Positions 44,575-52,074 of a stretch of 64,000 nt of DNA are shown one piece after another. Position 1 is the stretch's first letter; every line of letters begins with the position of its first letter. Origin of the DNA: Natronomonas gomsonensis (GTDB lineage: Archaea > Halobacteriota > Halobacteria > Halobacteriales > Haloarculaceae); contig NZ_JACAWU010000001.1 of assembly GCF_013391635.1 (NCBI RefSeq), positions 1,240,001-1,304,000 of the forward strand. The letters run 5' to 3'. The position numbers were made by a program, and so were the translations under genes. The notes under the pieces were generated by a model, which saw nothing but the letters and a program-made list of their open reading frames with translations, was not told the origin of the DNA and did not search any database.

Positions 44575-46424
44575 TAGAGCGTCACCCCCGCGAGTACCGC
44601 CGAGACGATGCCGTCGATGAGTCGCAGGAACACCGCCGCGTGCGGAACGAGGCCGAGGACGACCGACCCCGTCATCGCCGCGAGGATGGGGCCGAGCATG
44701 AACCACGTGCTCTCGCCGCCGAACCAACCGCTCCGAGTCCACCCGCTCGGCGGCGGGCCGCCGTGGTGGTGTTCGTCGTGATGGTCCTCGGTGCCGTGGT
44801 GGTCCTCAGGGGTGTGGTCGTCAGCGTCGTCGCCTTCGTCCCCCTCGTCGACGGTGTGGTCGCTGGGATTCTGGTCGACAGCGTACTCGCCGTCGACGAG
44901 CGGTGCGGGTTCGCTGTAATCTCGTTTCTCCGTCCCGCTGAAGTCAGGTCGACCGAGTTCCTCGGGGTCGACGTCCAGGTCGTCTTCCGCCTCGTCGTCC
45001 TCGTCCTCCGGGCGGCCGCCGTCCGGCCGGGCCAGCGAGGCGCGTTCCGTGCCGCCGAGGGGATTCTCGACGAGCGGCTTGGCGTCGTGGGCGTCCTCGC
45101 TCTCGAAGAATGCCTGATAGACGACCGGCCAGAAGTACGCGATGTTGAGGACTCCCGAAAGCAACAGCGCACCCGCGAAGACGTAGTTGCCGACGGAGAC
45201 GGTGCCGACGAGTAGGTAGAACTTGCTGACGAAGCCGGCCACCAGCGGGATGCCGGCCATGCCGGCGGCGGCGACGGCGAAAGCCGCCATCGTCAGCGGC
45301 ATCCGTTTGCCGATGCCGGCCATGTCGCTGATGTCGTCGGTGTGCGTCTCGACGTGGATGATGCCCGCACAGAAGAACAGGGTGAGTTTCATGAAGGCGT
45401 GGGCGGGGATGTGCAGCAGACCGCCGGTGATTGCGTCCGGGTGGAGTATCGACAGTCCGAGTACGATGTAGGAAAGTTGGCTCACCGTCGAGTACGCCAG
45501 TCTTCGCTTGAGGTTGTCCTTCCGGAGGGCGATGACGCTCGCCGCCACCAGCGTGATGGCGGCGACCGACCCCAACGCGAGTCCCACGCCGAGGTCGGCG
45601 ACGGCTTCGGGGCCGTACACGTCCAAGACGACCCGGGAGATGCCGAAGACGCCGGATTTGACGACGGCGACGGCGTGGAGCAGTCCGGAGACGGGCGTCG
45701 GTGCGACCATCGCGTCGGGGAGCCAGGAGTGCAGTGGCATGAGGCCGGCCTTGACGCCGAACCCGGCCGCGAGCAGGGCGAAGGCGCCGCGTGCGAACGT
45801 CGGGTCGGCGGTCGCGAGTGCGTCGATGCCGCCCGGCGTGAACGCGACAGTGCCGGCCAGCCAGTAGACGGCGGCCGTCCCGGCCAACACGGCGACGCCG
45901 CCGCCGAAGGTGTAGGCGAGGTATTTTCGGCCGGCTTTGCGTGCCTCCTCGGTCTCGTCGTGGGCGACGAGCGGGTACGTCGCCGCGGTCAGCACTTCGT
46001 AGAAGACGAACAACACGAGCAGGTTCGAGGCGAAGGCGATGCCGACGGCGGCACTGAGGCTCATCGCGAACGACGCGAAGTACCGCGTCTGGCTGTGTTC
46101 GCCCAACCCGCGCATGTAGCCGATGCTGTACAGCGACGTGATTATCCACAGCAGACTCGCGAGCGTCCCGAACAGCAGTCCGAGCGCGTCCGCACGCAAC
46201 TCGAAGGGAATGTCGATGACGAACGAACCCAGCGACCAGACGTAGACGTCGCCGGCGAGGACGCCGGGAACCATGCTGGCGATGATGCCGAACTTCCCCA
46301 ACGCGACGGCGAGCGTCACGCCTTCCCGGACGTTGGGGCGACGATGCGCCGCGAGGATGGCGAACGTTCCGACGACGGATATCAGGACGGCCGCGATGGG
46401 CCGTGGGTCTACGACTTCAGTCAT
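44574..46424 (-). CDS. Mrp antiporter D-type subunit with a His/Asp-rich cytoplasmic loop
   Basis: A 616-residue NuoM/MnhD-like subunit. Conserved proton-path residues are present: Glu143 (FVFYEVLTAATYPLV), Lys225 (GFGVKAGLMPLHSWLPDA) and the later His/Lys helix (IPAHAFMKLTLFFCAGII). Between the main membrane domain and the last two helices lies an unusual hydrophilic segment (about residues 441-575), rich in Asp/Glu and, at residues 537-554, containing eight His residues in 18. The last helix ends near residue 612. The stop overlaps the start of the next D-like gene. Function of the loop is unknown; metal or cation sensing is one speculative idea. Confidence 0.9.
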   Translation of the reverse strand: MTEVVDPRPIAAVLISVVGTFAILAAHRRPNVREGVTLAVALGKFGIIASMVPGVLAGDVYVWSLGSFVIDIPFELRADALGLLFGTLASLLWIITSLYSIGYMRGLGEHSQTRYFASFAMSLSAAVGIAFASNLLVLFVFYEVLTAATYPLVAHDETEEARKAGRKYLAYTFGGGVAVLAGTAAVYWLAGTVAFTPGGIDALATADPTFARGAFALLAAGFGVKAGLMPLHSWLPDAMVAPTPVSGLLHAVAVVKSGVFGISRVVLDVYGPEAVADLGVGLALGSVAAITLVAASVIALRKDNLKRRLAYSTVSQLSYIVLGLSILHPDAITGGLLHIPAHAFMKLTLFFCAGIIHVETHTDDISDMAGIGKRMPLTMAAFAVAAAGMAGIPLVAGFVSKFYLLVGTVSVGNYVFAGALLLSGVLNIAYFWPVVYQAFFESEDAHDAKPLVENPLGGTERASLARPDGGRPEDEDDEAEDDLDVDPEELGRPDFSGTEKRDYSEPAPLVDGEYAVDQNPSDHTVDEGDEGDDADDHTPEDHHGTEDHHDEHHHGGPPPSGWTRSGWFGGESTWFMLGPILAAMTGSVVLGLVPHAAVFLRLIDGIVSAVLAGVTL

Positions 46425-47965
46425 TGGGAGAACACCTCCGAGAGAACGGGTTCGAGAAGCGTTTCGAAGCCACTCGTCGCGAAGCCGAGGGCGACGACGA
46501 CGAGGGCGGTGAGGACGACGACCGCGACCATGCCGACCGAGACGGCCTCGGGGGCGCGGCTGTCGATTCGGTCCTCCTCGGACTCGTCGCCGCCGTCGGC
46601 GACCGCTTCGGTGTCACCCGGCGCCGGCGTCGGTGCGCTACCGGGGTCGGCGAAGTACAGTCGTTCGAGCAGTCGGGCGACGTACACCAGCGTGAACAGC
46701 GTGCTGAGGAAGACGACGACCGCGACGGGCCACGCTTCCGCACGCACCGCGCCCAGGGCGACGTACCACTTCCCGAGGAAGCCGATGGATGGCGGAACGC
46801 CGACGAGCGCGAACCCGAGGACGCCCAGTGCGGCCGCGACGACCGGCGAGCGGTAGCCGAGGCGGGCGTAGTCGTCGACGGTCCGGGCACCGTGTCGGGC
46901 CGCGAGGATGGCGGCCGCAGCGAAGAGGCCGCCCTTCATCAGTCCGTGGCCGACGAGGTGGATGACGCCGCCGAGGACGGAATCCGGCGTCGCAAGTGCG
47001 AAGGCGGCGACGACGAGACCGAACTGTGCGACCGAGGAGTAGGCGAACATCCGCTTGACCTCCGATTGGACGGCCGCGAGGGCGCTGCCTGCGAGGATGC
47101 TGACCGTCGCCAGCGCGAGCAAGCCGTCCTGTGCGAGGGGGACGGCATCGAAGAAGTCGACGGTGAACACCGTCAGTACGACCCGACCGAGGGCGTAGGC
47201 GTACACCGTTGACGCCAACGCAGCGATGAACACGGTCACCGTATCCGGCGCGTAGGTGTAGGCGTCCGGTTGCCACGTGTGCAGCGGGAAGATGGCGGCT
47301 TTCAGCGCCAGTCCGACGGCGATGAAGCCGAACGAGGCGAGGACCACGCGAGAGCCACCGGGTGTGGTGTAAATGTCCGCGAGTTGCGCCGAGAGGTCGA
47401 CCATGTTGAGCGTCCCGGTCGCGATGAGCGCGTAGCCGACGCCGATGAGGAACAGCGAGGCGCCGGTCGTTCCCAACAGCAGGTACTTCAGCGCCGCGAT
47501 GGCCGACTCACCGGACCGGTCGGCGGCGACGAGTGCGTACGTCGCCAACCCCGTGATTTCGAGGAACACGAACATGTTGAACAGGTCGCCGGTAATCGAG
47601 ATGCCCATCAGGCCACCGACACACAGCAGGTAGGCGCTGTAGAAACTGTTGCGCCGCGGGCCGGCGCTGCGGGCGAAGGCGACGACGCCGAGCGAGACGA
47701 CGGCGACCAGCGCGACGATGGGCGCCGAGAGGCCGTCACCGACCAACTCGATGCCGTACGGTGCGGGGTAGCCGCCGACCTCGTGGACGAGACGTCCGTC
47801 GAGGTACACCGACCGAAGCAGTATGGCGGCCAGTCCGGTCTCGATGAGGGCGGCGACGGTTGCGACGGGCCAGCCGGTTTCGGTACTCCAGAGGCTCAGG
47901 AGTAGCGGCGCGACGGCCGCGACGATGGGCACCGCGATGAGCAGCGGGAGGACGATATCAGTCAT
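46421..47965 (-). CDS. mnhD: Mrp antiporter D-type subunit (MnhD-like), proximal copy
   Basis: A 514-residue NuoN/MnhD-like subunit with about 14 transmembrane helices. TM5-like MFVFLEITGLATYALVAADR carries the conserved Glu, AVGLALKAAIFPLHTWQPDA carries the Lys-containing helix with the HTW motif, and VHLVGHGLMKGG-type residues (HLVGHGLMKGGLFAAAAILA) follow. A short acidic loop (GDTEAVADGGDESEEDRIDS) precedes the last helix. It overlaps mnhC by 8 bases upstream and the next D-like gene by 4 bases downstream, so translation is coupled. Closest to classical MnhD among the three D-like copies. Confidence 0.92.
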   Translation of the reverse strand: MTDIVLPLLIAVPIVAAVAPLLLSLWSTETGWPVATVAALIETGLAAILLRSVYLDGRLVHEVGGYPAPYGIELVGDGLSAPIVALVAVVSLGVVAFARSAGPRRNSFYSAYLLCVGGLMGISITGDLFNMFVFLEITGLATYALVAADRSGESAIAALKYLLLGTTGASLFLIGVGYALIATGTLNMVDLSAQLADIYTTPGGSRVVLASFGFIAVGLALKAAIFPLHTWQPDAYTYAPDTVTVFIAALASTVYAYALGRVVLTVFTVDFFDAVPLAQDGLLALATVSILAGSALAAVQSEVKRMFAYSSVAQFGLVVAAFALATPDSVLGGVIHLVGHGLMKGGLFAAAAILAARHGARTVDDYARLGYRSPVVAAALGVLGFALVGVPPSIGFLGKWYVALGAVRAEAWPVAVVVFLSTLFTLVYVARLLERLYFADPGSAPTPAPGDTEAVADGGDESEEDRIDSRAPEAVSVGMVAVVVLTALVVVALGFATSGFETLLEPVLSEVFSQ

Positions 47966-48320
47966 CGGACACCTCCCGGAGGACGGCCTCGTCGAGGGTG
48001 CCGTACTCCCCGTAGATGCGGACGATGAGCGCCAAGGCGACGGCGGTGAGGCTGACGCCGACGACGATGGCGGTCAGGACGATGACGTGCGGCAACGGGC
48101 TGACGTAGGGGCCGCCGCCTCCCTCCGAGGGAACGATGGGAACCGAGCCGTCGACGACGTACGCCGAGGCGATGAAAAACAGGAAGACAGCGCTCTGAAA
48201 CAGGTTCAGCCCGATGACCTTCTTGACGAGGTTGGCGTTGGCTATCATCATGTAAATCCCGGTGACCATCAGCAGGATGAACGCCGCGTAGGCCCACCGA
48301 GTGGCGAGTAACTCTATCAT
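47958..48320 (-). CDS. mnhC: Mrp antiporter subunit C (NuoK-like)
   Basis: A 120-residue three-helix protein homologous to NuoK. The first helix AAFILLMVTGIYMMIANANL, the NLVKKVIGLNLFQSAVFLFF segment and the third helix PHVIVLTAIVVGVSLTAVAL follow the family pattern, including the conserved polar/Gly pattern of MnhC. A short Gly-rich loop (PSEGGGGPYVSPLP) joins helices 2 and 3. It overlaps mnhB by 4 bases upstream and the first D-like gene by 8 bases downstream. Confidence 0.93.
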   Translation of the reverse strand: MIELLATRWAYAAFILLMVTGIYMMIANANLVKKVIGLNLFQSAVFLFFIASAYVVDGSVPIVPSEGGGGPYVSPLPHVIVLTAIVVGVSLTAVALALIVRIYGEYGTLDEAVLREVSDD

Positions 48321-48832
48321 TCCACGTCACCTCCGGGGCCGGCGGCCGTCAGGAAGAACAGCCCCATGATGACGCCGGCGACGATGAGTGCGATGCCGCC
48401 GATTTCGACGGCTTCGATGCCGTATTTGGCAGCGTCCTCCAGCGGGTACAGCCCGTATTCGAGGAACGCACCGCCCAGGACGACGCTTCCAAGTCCGATG
48501 GCGGCGAAGATGAGCAACCCGAGACTCGCGACGAGCGTCACCGCCTTCGTGCCGAGCCACCGCCGAGTCGGGTCGATGCCGAAGGCGAAGGCGAGCATCA
48601 ACACGACGACGCCGATCAGCGCGCCGCCTTGGAAGCCGCCACCCGGCGAATCGGCGCCGTGGAAGGTGATGTACAGCCCGAACGTGAGCACGAACGGCGT
48701 CACGACGCGGACGGTGCTCATGATGACCTCGCTTTCGGTGTAGGCACGCTGCGGCGCCACGATCGATTCCTCGGCATCGGCGTCGCCGTTCGCCCCAGAC
48801 TCCGGCGCCGTCTCGTTGTCCGCGTCGCTCAT
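48317..48832 (-). CDS. mnhB: Mrp antiporter subunit B (MnhB domain)
   Basis: A 171-residue protein with an acidic N-terminal extension (MSDADNETAPESGANGDADA) and four transmembrane helices carrying the MnhB/MrpB signature GLYITFHGADSPGGGFQGGA. The SPGGGFQ motif is diagnostic. The long extension before the first helix is typical of haloarchaeal copies and may be cytoplasmic. It overlaps its neighbours on both sides by 4 bases, so it is translated as part of the coupled operon. Confidence 0.94.
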   Translation of the reverse strand: MSDADNETAPESGANGDADAEESIVAPQRAYTESEVIMSTVRVVTPFVLTFGLYITFHGADSPGGGFQGGALIGVVVLMLAFAFGIDPTRRWLGTKAVTLVASLGLLIFAAIGLGSVVLGGAFLEYGLYPLEDAAKYGIEAVEIGGIALIVAGVIMGLFFLTAAGPGGDVE

Positions 48833-49368
48833 GTGAACACCTCCCGTTGCAGGACGACGAGAACCGCCACCCCGGCGGCGAAGACGACGGTCGCTTCGCC
48901 GAACGTGTCGAATCCACGGTAGGCCGCCAGCACGGCGGTGACGGTGTTCTCGACGCCAGTTTCGGCGTACGACTGTGTGAGGTAGTGGCCGGTGACCGCA
49001 TCGTAACTGAGAATCGGCGAGTTCGGGTCGCCGACGGCCGGCAGGTCGGGCAGCGTCAATCCGAAGACGACGGCGAGAGCGCCGCAGGCAAGCGCTGCTC
49101 GCGGGTCGAGGCGTTCGAAGGTCCGTTCGCCACCCGGTCGCACCGTCTTCACGATGGTCAGAAGCAACAGGATGGTCGTCACGCCGGCGCCGATGACGGC
49201 TTCGGTGAGTCCAACGTCCGGCGCCAACAGCAGGGTGTACAGCAGCGCCATCCCGAGGCTGTAGGCGGCGAAGACGATGATGGCAGCGAGCACGTCCCGC
49301 AGCAGCGCCGTCGCGACGCCCGTCAGGATGACGAATATGACCAACGCGTAGGCGACGTACTCCATCAT
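48829..49368 (-). CDS. Mrp subunit with DUF4040/MbhD-type domain (C-terminal MnhA equivalent)
   Basis: A 179-residue protein. The first part (ALLRDVLAAIIVFAAYSLGM, DVGLTEAVIGAGVTTILLLL) matches the DUF4040/MbhD domain, which in bacterial MrpA forms the C-terminal region; the later helix (LACGALAVVFGLTLPDLPAV) and SYAETGVENTVTAVLAAYRG resemble the following MbhE/MrpA-tail segment. It therefore replaces only the tail of MnhA; the large NuoL-like head of MnhA is supplied, if at all, by the D-like copies downstream. It overlaps its neighbours by 4 bases. Confidence 0.88.
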   Translation of the reverse strand: MMEYVAYALVIFVILTGVATALLRDVLAAIIVFAAYSLGMALLYTLLLAPDVGLTEAVIGAGVTTILLLLTIVKTVRPGGERTFERLDPRAALACGALAVVFGLTLPDLPAVGDPNSPILSYDAVTGHYLTQSYAETGVENTVTAVLAAYRGFDTFGEATVVFAAGVAVLVVLQREVFT

Positions 49369-49670
49369 CGGTCTTCCCTCCAGGGTTCGATGTCCTGTTC
49401 GTGTGCGGCGCGGGCGACCGCGTGTGCGGCCGTCGGGTTCGTGATGAAGATGAACACCAACAGGAGCACGGTCTTGAGGGTCGATATCTCCAGTCCGAGC
49501 GTGAGTGCGACGGCGACGAGCGTCAGGCCCGCACCGAGGGTGTCGGCCTGACTGGCGGTGTGGGCGCGGGAGTAGATGTCCGGCAGGCGGATGACGCCGA
49601 CTGCGGCGACGAGCGTGAAGAACAGACCGCCGCCGAGGAAGATGATGACGGCGATTTCGGTCGGCGTCAC
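49365..49670 (-). CDS. mnhG: Mrp antiporter subunit G
   Basis: A 101-residue three-helix protein. The G-subunit signature is AVGVIRLPDIYSRAHTASQADTLG (the RLPDxYxRxHxxxxxxTLG pattern), with a first helix IAVIIFLGGGLFFTLVAAVG and a C-terminal VLLLVFIFITNPTAAHAVAR. It overlaps the MbhD-like gene by 4 bases and begins 1 base after the mnhF stop. Confidence 0.94.
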   Translation of the reverse strand: MTPTEIAVIIFLGGGLFFTLVAAVGVIRLPDIYSRAHTASQADTLGAGLTLVAVALTLGLEISTLKTVLLLVFIFITNPTAAHAVARAAHEQDIEPWREDR

Positions 49671-49671
49671 G

Positions 49672-49941
49672 TCACATCACCCCTCCGCGCTCGACGGTGA
49701 ACTTCGAGATGGCGACGGCCATCAGGAAGTTCAACAGCGCGTACACCAGTGCGATGTCGAGGAAGTACGGTACGTCCAGGGCGGCCGACAACAGCGCGAG
49801 AATGACGACGGTGTTCGTCCCGATGACGTTCACCGCGAGCACGCGGTCCTGCATCGTCGGTCCACGAACGGCTCGATACAGCACCGCGATTACGAGGACG
49901 ACGAACACCGCGGCGGCGCCGAGGAGGATGTCGTTGACCAT
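49672..49941 (-). CDS. mnhF: Mrp antiporter subunit F
   Basis: An 89-residue three-helix protein: AAAVFVVLVIAVLYRAVRGP, then the conserved TMQDRVLAVNVIGTNTVVIL (F-subunit signature PTxxDRxxAxN), and a last helix DIALVYALLNFLMAVAISKF. The start overlaps the mnhE stop by one base and mnhG begins just after its stop. Together these overlaps indicate a single transcript from mnhE to the last D-like gene. Confidence 0.93.
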   Translation of the reverse strand: MVNDILLGAAAVFVVLVIAVLYRAVRGPTMQDRVLAVNVIGTNTVVILALLSAALDVPYFLDIALVYALLNFLMAVAISKFTVERGGVM

Positions 49942-51017
49942 CAGTCCTCCTCACCTCCGTTCTCGGTGACCGTGTCGAGTATTCGGCAGTCGTCGCGCTC
50001 CCGCGGCGTCGAGATGCCGGCGGCGCCCCGGCCGTAAAAGACGAACCGAACCGCCCGTTCGAGGGACCCGTCGAACAGTCCCTCTCGGGCGGCCGGGATG
50101 AGCGAGTGGACCATGAAGTCCTGTCCGCGGACCCGGACGGTGAGCGTCCCCGGCGTGAGCGTGATGCTGTTTGCCAGCGTCGTCACCGGCATCCCACCCC
50201 AGACGGCCGAGCGAACCTCGACCGTCCGTGGTTCGATTGGCATCTTCGGATGCAGGACGACGTACGCCACGAGGAGGTTCGATACGACGATTTCGTAGAC
50301 CAGATACGGGACGAAGATGGCGAGTCGAACGAGCCGTTTGGCGATGACGCCGAGGCGCATCCGGTCGCTGAAGGCGATGCGGTGTAGCAGCGCGGCAACG
50401 ACCGTCGCCGAGATGACGCCGGTAACGAGGTCGAATTGCGAGAGGGTGAGTCCGCTGAGGAGTTGATAGAACAGAAACGAGACGCCGAACAGCGTGGCGA
50501 ACTGCAGCAGGCCACCGCGTCGGAGGAGTTGACCGCGGCGGGTCGGTCGGTCGACCGGCGCTTCCTCGACTGTCAGTCCCGCCTCGACGAGGGCGACCTC
50601 CATCGGACGCAACAGAGGGACGTTGCCGCCCGGGCTGTACTCCGGGTCGACGACGACGCGCTCGACGCCGTGGCTTCGGGCGTAGTCGGCGAGAACGCGA
50701 GCGTAATCGTCGGGGCCGAAGAGGTACTCGTCGGCGCCGACGATGGCCGTCTCGATTTGGAGATTGGACGCCTCGTCGTCGGCGTCTTCCTCCGCCCAGA
50801 CGGTCGCCCGTTCGAGCAGTTCCTCGAGTTCGGCTTTCCCGTCGGCGCTGGTGTCGCCGATGGCGCTGGATGCCAGCGGTGCGACGAAGTGTATCTCGCC
50901 CGAGGCCGCGAGCGCTTCGCGGACCGCGTAGGCGACGGTGTTCCGCAGCGTGACGGACTCGCCGACCGGAACGAGAATCGCCTCGTCGACGGGTTGGTCT
51001 GGTGGCTCCTCAGGCAC
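49941..51017 (-). CDS. mnhE: Mrp subunit E fused to an N-terminal UspA-like domain
   Basis: A 358-residue fusion and first gene of the operon. Residues 1-155 look like a universal stress protein fold (AILVPVGESVTLRNTVAYAV, HFVAPLASS, HGVERVVVDPEYSPGGNVPL), a nucleotide-binding-like module. Residues 165-335 are MnhE: two hydrophobic helices, then VIAKRLVRLAIFVPYLVYEI and the soluble end with SAVWGGMPVTTLANSITLTP and GTLTVRVRGQDFMVHSL. Bacterial MnhE is about 160-190 residues and lacks the first domain. The USP part could sense nucleotides or stress and regulate the antiporter (inference). The operon promoter is not clear. Confidence 0.87.
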   Translation of the reverse strand: MPEEPPDQPVDEAILVPVGESVTLRNTVAYAVREALAASGEIHFVAPLASSAIGDTSADGKAELEELLERATVWAEEDADDEASNLQIETAIVGADEYLFGPDDYARVLADYARSHGVERVVVDPEYSPGGNVPLLRPMEVALVEAGLTVEEAPVDRPTRRGQLLRRGGLLQFATLFGVSFLFYQLLSGLTLSQFDLVTGVISATVVAALLHRIAFSDRMRLGVIAKRLVRLAIFVPYLVYEIVVSNLLVAYVVLHPKMPIEPRTVEVRSAVWGGMPVTTLANSITLTPGTLTVRVRGQDFMVHSLIPAAREGLFDGSLERAVRFVFYGRGAAGISTPRERDDCRILDTVTENGGEED

Positions 51018-51149
51018 GGCTAGTCACTGTGTTGGGTGTTCTGGCAGCCACACCAAAACGGTTGTTCTTCCGGTCGGCGGTTTCCGACGACAGCGCGTGC
51101 CGAAATCCGTCGAGCAAGTCTTAAAACGGCGCGTCACGGAAGCCATCTC

Positions 51150-51965
51150 ATGACAGACGCGGCGTTCGTTCCGGGCCACGTGACCGCCTTTTTCAGTGCC
51201 CACCCGGACGACGACCCGACGAAAGCCGGCTCCCGAGGAGCGGGCGTCGCCCTCGCCGACGGCGTGACCGTGCGACTCGAAGCCGGTGACGGGCTCGAAC
51301 TCAACGGTGAGGAACTCGAAATCGAGGCCGTCGACCGGGTGCTGGGTGCCCTCCGTGCCAACGCCCGCGTCGTCGCCGAAACCGACCTCCCGCTCGGTTC
51401 TGGATTCGGGGTCTCCGGCGCGCTCGCCCTCGGTACCGCATTCGTCGCCAACCGGGTGTTCGACCGCCAACTCTCGGAGAACGAACTCGTCACCATCGCC
51501 CACGGCGCGGAGGTACAGGCCGGGACGGGACTCGGCGACGTGGTCGGACAGGCTCGTGGCGGGTTCCCGGTTCGACTGGAACCGGGCGCGCCGGCTCACG
51601 GCGCCATGGACGGCATCCCCGACCGCCGGCGAATCGAGTACCTCACCTTCGGTGAACTGTCGACCGAAGACGTCCTCGGCGGCGACACCGAGGAGCTGTC
51701 CGCGGCGGGCAAGCAGGCGCTGTCGCAACTCGTCGCCGAACCGACGCTGGAGACGATGATGGCCGCCTCGCGTCGCTTCGCACGCGAGGCGAACTTCCTG
51801 ACGCCCCGCCTCGAAGAGGCGATTCGCGACGTTTCGGAGGCCGGCGGCGACGCCTCGATGGCGATGCTCGGGGAGACGGTGTTCGCACTCGACACCGGCC
51901 TTTCGGATGCAGGCTACGACGCCGAGCGATGTGAGGTGTGTCTGCCGGGCGCACACGTTCGGTAA
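51150..51965 (+). CDS. Pantoate kinase
   Basis: Archaeal GHMP kinase that phosphorylates pantoate to 4-phosphopantoate, replacing the bacterial route order in CoA synthesis. The 271-residue protein has the GHMP motif PLGSGFGVSGAL (residues 81-92), an N-terminal VPGHVTAFFSAHP and the glycine-rich VQAGTGLGDVVGQARGGFPV. The ATG at 51150 is preceded by a TATA-like CTTAAAACG about 28 bases upstream. It lies three genes before its pathway partner, phosphopantothenate synthetase (54064-54810). Confidence 0.93.
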   Translation: MTDAAFVPGHVTAFFSAHPDDDPTKAGSRGAGVALADGVTVRLEAGDGLELNGEELEIEAVDRVLGALRANARVVAETDLPLGSGFGVSGALALGTAFVANRVFDRQLSENELVTIAHGAEVQAGTGLGDVVGQARGGFPVRLEPGAPAHGAMDGIPDRRRIEYLTFGELSTEDVLGGDTEELSAAGKQALSQLVAEPTLETMMAASRRFAREANFLTPRLEEAIRDVSEAGGDASMAMLGETVFALDTGLSDAGYDAERCEVCLPGAHVR

Positions 51966-52074
51966 CGGGTACGCGACGGCCACCTCCAGTCTCCCGACAG
52001 CCGTTGCGGTCGGTGGACGGGCCGATGCTTTTGACGCTACCGCCCGTCGGTACGCACATGCGAGAGGGCGACTC

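Noticed and set aside
44575-44742. Extended start for the last Mrp D-type subunit
   Set aside because: The extra residues are Arg/His-rich shadow sequence of the upstream subunit; the ATG at 44574 gives a normal membrane-protein start and typical overlap.
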